Of a stretch of DNA of 64,000 bases, positions 35,523-44,569 are shown piece by piece. The stretch covers positions 1 to 64,000 of the forward strand of contig JBHPCA010000002.1 of the NCBI GenBank assembly GCA_042576225.1, written 5' to 3'. The notes below the pieces were generated by a model that saw nothing but the letters and a program-made list of their open reading frames with translations, searched no databases and was not told the DNA's origin. Numbering within the stretch: position 1 is the stretch's first letter; each line of letters opens with the position of its first letter. This DNA comes from GWF2-30-66 sp042576225 (GTDB taxonomy: Bacteria; Babelota; Babeliae; Babelales; Vermiphilaceae). The position numbers and the translations under genes were made by a program.

Positions 35523-37889
35523 ATGCCTACAAGCAAAAAATCTTTTACAGATTATGTAAAAAAGAATTTGAACGAACAACAAAAGCTGGCAGTTGAGAAA
35601 AAGAACGGGATATTTTTAGTAGTAGCCGGTGCAGGCTCTGGAAAAACACGAGTTATCACCTCAAGAATCGCACATTTAATTATTAATAAAAATATTGACC
35701 CGCATACTATTGTTGCCCTGACGTTTACAAACAAGGCAGCAAATGAAATGAAAGAAAGGATCAGGCAGTTTCTCCAGCCTGGCACACCGATGCCTTTTTT
35801 GGGAACTTTTCACTCTTATTGCTTGCGTATATTAAGAAGTAATGCTGATAAACTGGACAAACCATTTGAGTCCATTTTAGATGCAGATGATCAGAAAAAA
35901 ATATTAAGTGGGATAATTAAACGCAATGGACTGAGCAAAAAAATAACAGCAAAAAAATTGTCATACAATATTTCACAAGTAAAAAATCGCATGGTAGGAA
36001 GCAAAGACGAAGTTATGAACCTACTTTCTGGGGATAAACTTTTACGTGAATTATATGCTGCGTATGAGTATGAAAAAACGGCAAGCAAGTGCCTCGACTT
36101 TGATGATCTTTTGGTAGAGACAGTAAAGCTTCTTCGTAACAATAAAGCATTTAAAAAAGAGTTTCAATCACATATCAAGCATGTACTTGTAGACGAGTAT
36201 CAAGATACGAATGTCACGCAGCACGTGCTGCTAAAACAGATGGCTCTTGATGATACAGATAGTACAAATAATACAGGTAAAACTAAGCGCAAGACCAAAG
36301 AAGTTAAATTTGTTGCCGATTCTTTGTGCGTTGTCGGGGATGAAGATCAGTCGATATACTCATGGCGCGGTGCCACAATCGCCAATATAATTAATTTTAA
36401 AAAAGATTTTAAAGGCGCCATAATAATAAAAATAGAGCAAAATTATAGATCCGTGCAACCAATTTTAGACGCCGCTAATACGGTTATTAAAAATAACAAA
36501 AAAAGAAACCCTAAAAAATTGTGGTCAGATAAAAAAGCAACCAACAGAATAAAAACTATCCAATGCTCTTCTGAGTACCAGGAGGGGGACGTTGTTGGAC
36601 AGTTTTTAAAAATAAATTCGAAAAAAAAGAATCTCCACTCAACTGCGATACTCTACAGAGCACATTATCAATCCCGTGCAATAGAAGAAGCACTTATACG
36701 AAACGCCATCCCATATAAAATAATTGGTGGAATACAGTTTTATGAGCGTAAAGAAATAAAAGACGTACTTGCTTATTTGAGACTTGTTACAAACCCATTT
36801 GATAGAGTCTCTTTCTTTCGGGTTATTAACTGCCCTACCAAGGGTCTGGGACTCAAATTTGAAGAACAGTTTTACAACCTTTGGAACCAAAATCTTTTCT
36901 CCGGTTTTAAAGATGTCGCCAAACTTCTACTAGAAGAAAAAAATATCACAAATTCAAAAACAGAGTCTCTCAAAAGTTTTTTGAAAATATTTGAGCGATT
37001 AAACGAAACAACAAAACCGAGCACAGCAATTGAAAAAATTATATCACGATCAAAATACAGGGAATTTTTGAAAGACGGCTGCGAAAAAAATGAGGCTGAC
37101 TCACGGCTTGACAACTTAAAAGAACTTATCCGGGCTACCAAGTTCATGGAAAAAGAGGGAACAAAAACTATATCAGAATTTTTACAAGAGGTTGCCTTGA
37201 TGCAAGCATCTTCTCATGCACTCAATGAAGACGAGGATAAAGACCACGTAACCATGATGACACTCCATGCAGCCAAAGGCCTCGAATTTGATACAATTAT
37301 TATTGTTGGTGTTGAAGAAGGAATATTGCCAAGCGCTAGATCACTTTACGAAGATGATTCACTAGAGGAAGAACGACGATTATTCTACGTTGGTATCACC
37401 CGGGCAAAAGAAAGACTCTTGCTAACACATTCAGAATACCGATATGCATTTGGACAAACAAGCTATCAACCACCCTCAAGGTTTTTAAAGGAAATTCCTA
37501 ATAAATTACAAAACGAGGTAGATTTCTCAAAATCTTCTTTTTCTGACATAGATGCGACATTTTATCGCTGGCTTGGCACCACTATGCCCCATGCATACAA
37601 AAAATCAAACCAAGTATTTACATTTGGAACTGCAAAAAAAGCCGTTTCCAAAACAACGACAAAATCGCATGCCAGATCTGGCTCAAAGCCTAACTCAAAA
37701 CAATATGGCTCAGCTTTTGGCTCATCACATACCAGCAAATGGCGTAAAAACCAGCCGGTTTCTCATGCAACATTTGGCATTGGAATTGTACAGAAAGTCG
37801 AAAAACGAGGGGAAAATAAATTTTATGTTACTGCCAAGTTTAAAGCCGGCGTAAAAAAACTTGACTCAAAATTTTTGACCCAAGTATGA
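35523..37889 (+). CDS. pcrA: UvrD/PcrA-family ATP-dependent DNA helicase
   Basis: Superfamily 1A 3'-5' helicase for DNA repair and for clearing replication obstacles. Motifs in order: LNEQQKLAV (Q motif), AGAGSGKTRVI (Walker A, near residue 35), FTNKAANEMKER, VDEYQDTN (II), GDEDQSIYSWRGA (III), EQNYRS (IV), MTLHAAKGLEF (V) and FYVGITRAKERL (VI). The C-terminal ~45 residues (HATFGIGIVQKVE...) form the PcrA/UvrD tudor-like domain that contacts RNA polymerase. The frame opens at a TTG at 35469 inside the promoter, so I prefer the ATG at 35523 behind GGGAAG. Length (788 residues) is slightly above usual because of small Lys-rich insertions. Confidence 0.93.
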   Translation: MPTSKKSFTDYVKKNLNEQQKLAVEKKNGIFLVVAGAGSGKTRVITSRIAHLIINKNIDPHTIVALTFTNKAANEMKERIRQFLQPGTPMPFLGTFHSYCLRILRSNADKLDKPFESILDADDQKKILSGIIKRNGLSKKITAKKLSYNISQVKNRMVGSKDEVMNLLSGDKLLRELYAAYEYEKTASKCLDFDDLLVETVKLLRNNKAFKKEFQSHIKHVLVDEYQDTNVTQHVLLKQMALDDTDSTNNTGKTKRKTKEVKFVADSLCVVGDEDQSIYSWRGATIANIINFKKDFKGAIIIKIEQNYRSVQPILDAANTVIKNNKKRNPKKLWSDKKATNRIKTIQCSSEYQEGDVVGQFLKINSKKKNLHSTAILYRAHYQSRAIEEALIRNAIPYKIIGGIQFYERKEIKDVLAYLRLVTNPFDRVSFFRVINCPTKGLGLKFEEQFYNLWNQNLFSGFKDVAKLLLEEKNITNSKTESLKSFLKIFERLNETTKPSTAIEKIISRSKYREFLKDGCEKNEADSRLDNLKELIRATKFMEKEGTKTISEFLQEVALMQASSHALNEDEDKDHVTMMTLHAAKGLEFDTIIIVGVEEGILPSARSLYEDDSLEEERRLFYVGITRAKERLLLTHSEYRYAFGQTSYQPPSRFLKEIPNKLQNEVDFSKSSFSDIDATFYRWLGTTMPHAYKKSNQVFTFGTAKKAVSKTTTKSHARSGSKPNSKQYGSAFGSSHTSKWRKNQPVSHATFGIGIVQKVEKRGENKFYVTAKFKAGVKKLDSKFLTQV

Positions 37890-37908
37890 GAGAAAATTAT
37901 TATTATTA

Positions 37909-39417
37909 TCAACAAAAAAAGTTATTGTCAAAATAAGATGTAGCCTCTTGCGTGTCTATTTCCATTAGGTCATCTATTTTTATTTCTTCCATCTTTTTTT
38001 GCGTCTTCTTAATATCATTAAACGTTTCCCTCAAAATTTTTACTTTCTCAGATTCTTTCTCTCGAATACAATTAAGCAAAGCGTACGCTCTTGCTTTAAA
38101 TTCCACGTCATACTTTTGATTATATGTCTTTTGAAGATATATTTTTGCTTGAATAAAATCGTTTCCATTGAAAAATATTTGACCAAGAGCAAGACAGCTT
38201 GCGGCCTGAATTCTGTTATGTACACCTTGATTAACACACTTATTAAAAAGTTTAATCGCATCATCAATTTTATTCGCTTTAAGCTTCACCATTGCAAGCG
38301 AATAATTCCTAAAAAGCAACGCTTTTTTTATTTTCGTCTTATCCTTTTTTAAATTCTTGTTATTCAAAAAACTAAAAAAATAAGAAAACGCTTTTTTGTG
38401 GTTAAAAAAGGTTAGTTCTAAAAAACCTAAATCAAAAATTTTATTCGAATCATCAAAAGAATACTTTACCCCTTTAGGAGAAAACACAAGCCCCAACTCT
38501 TTTTCCAATGCTAAACCTATCTCTTGAACATAATTCAATCTTTTTTGCGTAGGAGGATGTAAAGTAAAAGTAAGATTTTTAGCTTGTTTTTCCTGAACCA
38601 AAACCTCTCTAAGAGATAGCTCTGCTTTCTTGCAAACAAGCAAACTACCAAGAACACTAAAAATATCTGCCTGAATCTCATGTAATTTTTGCAACTCCAC
38701 AATATCTTTGCTTAAAGACTTTTCAAGATCTCCAGACTTATCAAACTTTTTACAATATTCCTTACAGATTGACTTTATACAAAAAGTTTTCAGATTGTGT
38801 CCATAATAAACATGCCCTAACTCATGGGCCAACGCACCAAAGATATATGAGATAGAATAATTTTTAGCAGCATAGCTTCTTAATATTATTATTTCACCAT
38901 TGCTACCAGTTGGCATATCATCAAGAACTACAAACTTTAACACTCCAAACTTTTCAGTGCTAATGTTTACACCATAAACAGTTTTATCATATTTACTTCT
39001 CTCGAAAGGTTTACACTCCATTTTTCCAAAAAACTTTTTTAAAAGAGGTGTATTACACAAATCAAATACAACTTCACAAATTTTGTAATCGATAGTTTTG
39101 TAAACACGGATTTTCTGCTCATCTAAAAGTAAGCGCTGTTTATGTATTTTTCCATACCTACTTATGAGTTCTTGCCAAGATACAGGCTTTGACGAAACTT
39201 TACTCAAAATTTTTTGTTCTTGCTCTCTCACCTTTTTTTCAACGATAGATAAACACCATTTGTACACCGACACATTTTTTGGCTTACTTTTAAAATTAAA
39301 GTCTATTCTTTTAGGCTTTACTTTTAGCTTTTTATTAAAATTATTAAAACCAAAAACGCTACTTGTACTTAGTAAAAAAATAAAAAAACAGTAAACTATA
39401 TGTTTTACAAAATTCAT
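37909..39417 (-). CDS. Exported M48-type metallopeptidase with helical repeats
   Basis: A signal peptide (MNFVKHIVYCFFIFLLSTSSVFG) is followed by a zinc protease domain with HELGH at about residues 198-202, the third ligand Glu in EIQAD about 45 residues on, and HPPTQKRL, the pattern of M48 (Ste24/HtpX/BepA) peptidases. Residues ~320-470 form TPR-like helices, as in BepA/YfgC, where the TPR docks on outer-membrane assembly machinery. A role in envelope protein quality control is a fair inference, but the sequence is divergent. The frame begins at TTG (39423); ATG at 39417 with GGGGG at good spacing is preferred. It converges on the helicase gene with only 19 bases between. Confidence 0.82.
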   Translation of the reverse strand: MNFVKHIVYCFFIFLLSTSSVFGFNNFNKKLKVKPKRIDFNFKSKPKNVSVYKWCLSIVEKKVREQEQKILSKVSSKPVSWQELISRYGKIHKQRLLLDEQKIRVYKTIDYKICEVVFDLCNTPLLKKFFGKMECKPFERSKYDKTVYGVNISTEKFGVLKFVVLDDMPTGSNGEIIILRSYAAKNYSISYIFGALAHELGHVYYGHNLKTFCIKSICKEYCKKFDKSGDLEKSLSKDIVELQKLHEIQADIFSVLGSLLVCKKAELSLREVLVQEKQAKNLTFTLHPPTQKRLNYVQEIGLALEKELGLVFSPKGVKYSFDDSNKIFDLGFLELTFFNHKKAFSYFFSFLNNKNLKKDKTKIKKALLFRNYSLAMVKLKANKIDDAIKLFNKCVNQGVHNRIQAASCLALGQIFFNGNDFIQAKIYLQKTYNQKYDVEFKARAYALLNCIREKESEKVKILRETFNDIKKTQKKMEEIKIDDLMEIDTQEATSYFDNNFFC

Positions 39418-39423
39418 CCTCAA

Positions 39424-39729
39424 ACCCCCAATTTATAAAAAATTGCTTATTATTATAAAGACCATACTCCAAATTACAACTATATAATAATATTATACCA
39501 TAATCAGATAAAAAAGTAAAAAAGATTCAATTTTAAAAATTTAGCCCATTTTGCCCCATATAAGGGCCAAACCAACAAAAACAAACAAATTTATTGCGAT
39601 ACGCAATATACATGCAATAGAGTTATAAAGAACCATGTCCTAGAGGCCAAAATAAGGGGGAATATCATTCAATAGGCTCTTGTAGTAGGCCCACATTCAC
39701 ACAAAACCTCGACCAAACATGATTACCGC
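39424..39729. other. Intergenic region, no gene seen
   Basis: About 300 A+T-rich bases between divergently transcribed genes. It must contain the promoter of the M48 gene on the minus strand, but no box is convincing. I see no RNA gene or repeat. Confidence 0.5.
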
Positions 39730-39757
39730 TTGACTATTTGCAATTCCATGCTATCAT
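39730..39757 (+). promoter_or_regulatory. sigma70-type promoter of the MYND-finger gene
   Basis: TTGACT (39730-39735) and TATCAT (39752-39757) with a 16-base spacer, about 115 bases before the start codon. Confidence 0.5.
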
Positions 39758-39872
39758 TAAAAGAGAGAGGTTAACCGGTATTATTGGAGTTATTTTCAAA
39801 TAATGCGCCCTTTAAGTTATTTGTTTATATTTTTAATTGTTTTTAACTAAACCAAATATGGAGGAAAATAAT

Positions 39873-40889
39873 ATGAAAAAAATAATAGTTACTTTATCGT
39901 TAGTTTTAATAGTATCAATAAATATCTATGCCACGAAACAAAAACAAAACACCCAGAAAAAACAAAACAAAAATAAGCAAGGCTCACTTGAAAAACTTTT
40001 AAAACGCTTGAGATTTATTGAAATTCAAAAAAAATTAATAACGTTAAAAAAGCAATTAAAAAAAACCAAAAAAACAAAGGAAAAAATATCTCTTCTGTAC
40101 TCGTTAGGGTACTATTCCTTAAAAAGCGGAAGCGGAAGCGAAAGTGAAAAAGCTCTTGGGTACTTTAAAAAAACGTTAGAACTTTCAAGCAAATATAAAA
40201 ACGACAAAAAAATGCAAAAAATATCTCTTGAAACAACCTCCATGATAGCACAAATTTATTACGGATACACAGAAGATAAGAGCAGAAAAAATCATAAAAT
40301 GGCATTAAAATACTTTAATAGGATAATAAAACATGGTAAAAAATACCATTCCATCACTCTAAACGCACTAACAAGCATAGCTTCTATTAATTCCATGAAA
40401 AACAACCTAAAAGAAGCTAAACGATTATTCGAAAAAGTAATAAAAAGAGCCAACAGGGCTATAAAAGAAAAAAGATATAATCAACACTATGAAGATGAAG
40501 TAAATAGGATCAAAAACAGCTTGCATGCCGCCTTGATAAACTTATCAAACATGACAGAAAGAATAAAAATTAAAAAGAAAGATCAATACAAGATTTTTGA
40601 AAATGGTAAAAATATTTCAGAGAAAGATCTTAAAATCATAGAAAATGGATTCCTAATGCCCAATGAAAAAAAATCTGAAAAGAGCAAAATCTTGTTGGGA
40701 AAGGTAGCAGACATAGCAAAAAGATTCACCTGCAATACATGCGGAAAAGAAGGCAAAAAGCTACAAAAGTGTAGTGCGTGCAAAAAAACATATTACTGCT
40801 CAAGAAAGTGCCAAATAAAAGACTGGAAAGAGCATAAAAAGATATGTAAAAAGTTGCACAAAAAGAAGTTGCAAGAGAAGAAAAAATAG
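39873..40889 (+). CDS. Exported TPR protein with C-terminal MYND zinc finger
   Basis: The ATG at 39873 follows GGAGGAAAATA and starts a signal peptide (MKKIIVTLSLVLIVSINIYA); the longer frame from 39837 would bury it. A very Lys-rich region and TPR-like helices (about 60-220) follow. The last ~50 residues hold C..C.......C..C....YC...C...DW..HK..C, the exact Cys/His spacing of a MYND finger. MYND domains are mainly eukaryotic and bind proline-rich peptides; their presence on an exported bacterial protein suggests a host-directed or envelope interaction, which is inference. The gene is alone, with its own promoter. Confidence 0.82.
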   Translation: MKKIIVTLSLVLIVSINIYATKQKQNTQKKQNKNKQGSLEKLLKRLRFIEIQKKLITLKKQLKKTKKTKEKISLLYSLGYYSLKSGSGSESEKALGYFKKTLELSSKYKNDKKMQKISLETTSMIAQIYYGYTEDKSRKNHKMALKYFNRIIKHGKKYHSITLNALTSIASINSMKNNLKEAKRLFEKVIKRANRAIKEKRYNQHYEDEVNRIKNSLHAALINLSNMTERIKIKKKDQYKIFENGKNISEKDLKIIENGFLMPNEKKSEKSKILLGKVADIAKRFTCNTCGKEGKKLQKCSACKKTYYCSRKCQIKDWKEHKKICKKLHKKKLQEKKK

Positions 40890-40916
40890 TTTGGAATAGT
40901 TAAAAAATTAAGCAAG

Positions 40917-41579
40917 CTAATTGCTTGCGAGCATGCATTCTGGTTGGGGGCTATATCCATCATTATGGGTAAGCCCTTCATCCGTGCGAATAATATTCTC
41001 CAAAATAACTTTACCTAAGTTACTTGTACCGACATCAAGTGGCGCTGCCAAAGCTTCACCCTTAAAATTCAAAAACTTCTCATCAACCATCATTTTTGGT
41101 ATGTCAGCGTTCTCATCCAAAATAATATCTTTGCCCACAATTTTGCCATTGCTCAATTTAACTCCGTCGCCAGGTGTAATAAAATGCCCCTTTTTCGTGC
41201 GTACAACCTGGTACTCTTTATCCTGAATAGTTGGATTGTCTTGCAGATACGGCCCTTCCCAGTTTTTTGGGTAAGTTAAATTCATGGGCCCAACTTCAGA
41301 ACCAACAAAGCTTTTTACATTCAAAAAGTTTATGCGATTTTTCTGGTAATCAAAATCGATGATTTTGCATTTTTTGTCTATTTTTTTGAAAATATCTACC
41401 AGCTCTCTCACCTCTCTGGCAATAATCACATCTGATGAGATTTTCACATCATACAACATTTTATAAAGAGAAACGCCAACCAGCACCACAAAAAGCAAAA
41501 TGGTTAAAGCTGGAATAATTATATTTGGGCTATTTTTTGAGGCAACCTCATTTCCCCTATATGACAGTTGTTTCTCCAT
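40917..41579 (-). CDS. Single-span membrane protein, pseudopilin-like
   Basis: One membrane helix (about residues 22-44, IIIPALTILLFVVLVGVSLY) is followed by a long amphipathic helix and a small globular part with NWEGPYLQDNPT and GHFITPGDGVKLSNGK. The layout and the WxGPYL motif recall type II secretion pseudopilins of the GspG type. However, the N terminus lacks an obvious prepilin cleavage site (Gly followed by Phe/Met-Thr-Leu-Ile-Glu) and the segment is preceded by about 20 residues. No secretion genes are adjacent. The start has an excellent GGGGGGTGA ribosome binding site. Function unknown. Confidence 0.6.
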   Translation of the reverse strand: MEKQLSYRGNEVASKNSPNIIIPALTILLFVVLVGVSLYKMLYDVKISSDVIIAREVRELVDIFKKIDKKCKIIDFDYQKNRINFLNVKSFVGSEVGPMNLTYPKNWEGPYLQDNPTIQDKEYQVVRTKKGHFITPGDGVKLSNGKIVGKDIILDENADIPKMMVDEKFLNFKGEALAAPLDVGTSNLGKVILENIIRTDEGLTHNDGYSPQPECMLASN

Positions 41580-41616
41580 GTCACCCCCCTAACAACTTTC
41601 AAACTCTTACATTTCG

Positions 41617-41646
41617 ATAATACCGTAGCAAAATCGACACAGACAA
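41617..41646 (-). promoter_or_regulatory. Candidate promoter of the pseudopilin-like gene
   Basis: On the minus strand TTGTCT (41641-41646) and TATTAT (41617-41622) are separated by 18 bases. Confidence 0.4.
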
Positions 41647-41761
41647 AAAAAGAAATTATGTAAATTTATATAATTTTATTGGCAGCAAACAACTTTTGCG
41701 CCCAAAACATTTTCCTTTTGCCCAGGAACCGTAAAAACACCTCACCATTTAATTAAAATAA

Positions 41762-42283
41762 CTATTTAAGATCTAAAAGCATATAGCCAGACTTTACTTT
41801 TTTGATACACTGTGACTTTTTTGCATTTTTCTTTTTGCTTTTTGTAGGTTTGGCGTCATGGCAATTACAATTACACTTATTATCACATTCGCAATAAAAA
41901 TCGCTAGTTTCACCTACAACTTCACCCATAACTTCATCGACAAACGCATTAATATCTGGATCACTTTCATCTTCGTCTTGGCTATCGCTACACATTTCAA
42001 ATTCACTCTTATCATCTTGCAACAAAGGATTAACCACCACTTCATAATCTTTCAGATCATATTTATTTTTAGGATAGAAAGTATCTTTCACCAACGTACA
42101 TATATTTTTTACTGTAGAAAATAAACAGAAACAGCAGTCTTTTATCTTGCATTTTTCAATTATTGTATACAGAGCAATCTTGTTAGGCCACTCTTGTTCT
42201 TTCTTACGCATACCAAAAGAATGAACGCTCCAAAATAGTATTGCGATACAACAAAGAGATAATCTCATACTTTTCACTACCAT
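41762..42283 (-). CDS. Small exported acidic, Cys-rich protein
   Basis: I do not recognise this protein. A hydrophobic signal (SMRLSLCCIAILFWSVHSFG) is followed by a mature part with CKIKDCCFC, an acidic stretch (EMCSDSQDEDESDPD) and a CECDNKCNCNCHD cluster, then a Lys-rich end. The Cys cluster could bind metal or form disulfides. The frame is open to 42325, but AGGGAG lies just before the ATG at 42283 (or GTG at 42277), and this start puts the signal sequence at the N terminus. Confidence 0.6.
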   Translation of the reverse strand: MVVKSMRLSLCCIAILFWSVHSFGMRKKEQEWPNKIALYTIIEKCKIKDCCFCLFSTVKNICTLVKDTFYPKNKYDLKDYEVVVNPLLQDDKSEFEMCSDSQDEDESDPDINAFVDEVMGEVVGETSDFYCECDNKCNCNCHDAKPTKSKKKNAKKSQCIKKVKSGYMLLDLK

Positions 42284-42398
42284 AAGCTCCCTTTTATACG
42301 CTTTTTTCTCTAAACCCATCCTCAATACTATACAATACTACACAAATCTCCACCTTGCACACTCTATACTATTTTTTTGAAAAACAACCAAAAGAAGC

Positions 42399-43406
42399 TC
42401 AACCTTCGTAATCCAAGTGTATCGCTTTTTTAACTTCCTTCATGGTTTGAGCAGCAATTTCTCTCACCTCATGCGAGCCTTTGAGAACAATATCCATAAC
42501 ACTAGCTATATCTTTTTCAAGCTCCTGTCTTTTTTTTCTAATCGGCTCTAAGAAATTATTAAGCACATCTGTGAGATATCTCTTCACTTTTACATCACCT
42601 AGGCCGCCCTGCTGATAATTATCTTTGAGCTCTTGTACTTTTTCTTTATCAGGATCAAACACATCCAAATAGGTAAATACGACATTACCCTCTATTTTTC
42701 CTGGGTCTTCTACTCGTATATGATCTGGGTCTGTGTACATAGTCATAACTTTTTTTGCAACTTCGTCTGCACTATCTGATAAAAATATCGCATTGCCCAT
42801 AGATTTGCTCATCTTAGCTTTTCCATCAATCCCGGGAAGCCTAGAGATTTTTGACTCAACTATTTTGATCTCAGGAAAAACATCGACACTGTAAAGATGG
42901 TTAAATCTTCTGACAAGCTCATTTGCTTGCTCAACAACCGGATACTGATCGGCTCCAACCGGCACCAAATTACCTTTCACGATAGTGATATCTGCTGCCT
43001 GGTGTACCGGATATGTTAAAAACCCAGCGGTCACATTTTCCCCAAACCCTTTTTGCTGAATCTCTGCTTTTACGGTTGGGTTACGCTTTAATCTGTTTAC
43101 CGTTACTAAATTAAGATACACAAAATAGAGCTCTGCAATCTGTGGAATAAGTGACTGAATAAAAAAGGTAGTTTTTGCAGGATCTATACCCACTGACAAA
43201 TAATCAAGCATCACCTGAGAAACATTTTCTCTTAATTTTTGGGGATTATCAAAATTATCTGTAAACCCCTGCCAGTCTGCGATCATCACATATTGCTTGT
43301 ACTGGTCCTGCAGCTCAACCCTTTTTTGCAAAGACCCAACAAAATGCCCCAAATGTAACGGCCCCGTTGGCCTATCCCCCGTCAAAACTATATCTTTTTT
43401 TTCCAT
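42399..43406 (-). CDS. trpS: Tryptophanyl-tRNA synthetase
   Basis: Class I aminoacyl-tRNA synthetase that charges tRNA-Trp in the cytoplasm. The HIGH motif appears as GPLHLGHFVGSL near the N terminus, and the KMSKS motif as GKAKMSKSMGNAI at about residue 200. DRPTGPLHLGH and VGADQYPVVEQANELVRRFN are typical of bacterial TrpS. Its ~335 residues are normal. Two in-frame ATGs exist (43418 and 43406); the second has GGGGAT at proper spacing. The matching tRNA-Trp is at 63187. Confidence 0.95.
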   Translation of the reverse strand: MEKKDIVLTGDRPTGPLHLGHFVGSLQKRVELQDQYKQYVMIADWQGFTDNFDNPQKLRENVSQVMLDYLSVGIDPAKTTFFIQSLIPQIAELYFVYLNLVTVNRLKRNPTVKAEIQQKGFGENVTAGFLTYPVHQAADITIVKGNLVPVGADQYPVVEQANELVRRFNHLYSVDVFPEIKIVESKISRLPGIDGKAKMSKSMGNAIFLSDSADEVAKKVMTMYTDPDHIRVEDPGKIEGNVVFTYLDVFDPDKEKVQELKDNYQQGGLGDVKVKRYLTDVLNNFLEPIRKKRQELEKDIASVMDIVLKGSHEVREIAAQTMKEVKKAIHLDYEG

Positions 43407-43657
43407 CTTTATCCCCATATTTTATTTCCATCTCTTTGAAAAAATTCTAATCAAAAATACTAACACTTACTACAACGCTGCGCGATACTGCTTGCAGCGC
43501 CGCATATCAGTATAACGCAACAAAAACACATTGTCCAAAAGCCACATTTGCGCATTTGCACCAAGACCTACTATATACAAAATAAAAATATTTTTTTACC
43601 CTGAAAAAAAGCGGGTGCGTAATTTATGTAAATAAAGTGAAATAAAAAGGGGAAGAC

Positions 43658-44569
43658 GTGAAGTTTTTTAATGTAATACAAGAGTATTTCTGGGGTTATA
43701 ATGCATTTTTCTATTGGCGAAACACCATTGAGGTGCTCTTTTTTGCACTACTTATTTATTATTTCTCACTCTGGTTAAAACATGACCGAAAACATAATTT
43801 GCTGCCATATTTTTATGGCTATTGCATGCTCACGCTTGTTTCGCATTTTACACAACTGACAACAATCAGTTATGTGTTATTTTTATTCTCACCAGTTGCA
43901 ATCATGCTTTTCATTTTATTGCACCAGACGACACTACAAAAAAATTTTGTCGCACTTAAAAACATTACACCTGCAAAGCATGTAAAAACTGACTGGCCAC
44001 AAGAGCTGATCCGAAGTTTTTTATTTGCGATAAATAACAATAGGGAAATTTACTGCGTCATAGAAAATAGCAGCAGCATTCAAGAATTTATGTACTCACC
44101 TCTGGTAATAAACGCAAATATAGAGCAAGGCCTGATACATATTTTGCAAGAGAGCCAAACGTTTGATCAAAAAAAAATACTTTGGCTTAACACAAATGGC
44201 CAAATTGTCGGGGTAAATGCATCATGGCGAGAAAAGATCTTCCAGGAAATATCAGAAATCCCACAGACCCCCAATACAAAAAGTAAAGAAAATAAAGAAG
44301 CAAAGACAGACGAACTGTTTAAACAAAACGCAATGCTCTTAAGTTCAAAGACTGATACGTTATTTTTGCATATTACGCCGAAACAAAGAACATTTGACAT
44401 AATATTTAATGGGGAGCTATTCAATAATATAAGTTCAGAAAACGTACTGCATATAATCAAAAAATATGCGTTTGCCAAATTCAAAGAAAAAGATCCTGAA
44501 AAACTAAAAGGGGAATTGATAAATGAAAATTACACTCAAAAAAATCTTTTTAAACAACGCTCAAATTAA
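43658..44569 (+). CDS. Degenerate CdaA-like protein (DisA_N fold, catalytic motifs lost)
   Basis: CdaA makes c-di-AMP and is encoded before cdaR and glmM in many bacteria; this gene has that position. N-terminal membrane helices (about residues 22-40 and 50-90) match CdaA topology. The soluble part aligns with DisA_N: LVINANIEQGLIHIL corresponds to the conserved NAK(V/I)SxxLLxxIF stretch, and TDTLFLHIT...FDIIFNGEL to the TDxxxIIVSEETGxxSVAxNGxL stretch. The catalytic DGA (after the first block) is replaced by DQKK (about residue 170), RHR is absent in ELFKQNA (about 219-225), and SEETG reads TPKQR. A ~20-residue Lys/Glu-rich insertion lies in between. It is probably inactive as a cyclase. GTG start behind AAAGGGG. 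Confidence 0.72.
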   Translation: MKFFNVIQEYFWGYNAFFYWRNTIEVLFFALLIYYFSLWLKHDRKHNLLPYFYGYCMLTLVSHFTQLTTISYVLFLFSPVAIMLFILLHQTTLQKNFVALKNITPAKHVKTDWPQELIRSFLFAINNNREIYCVIENSSSIQEFMYSPLVINANIEQGLIHILQESQTFDQKKILWLNTNGQIVGVNASWREKIFQEISEIPQTPNTKSKENKEAKTDELFKQNAMLLSSKTDTLFLHITPKQRTFDIIFNGELFNNISSENVLHIIKKYAFAKFKEKDPEKLKGELINENYTQKNLFKQRSN

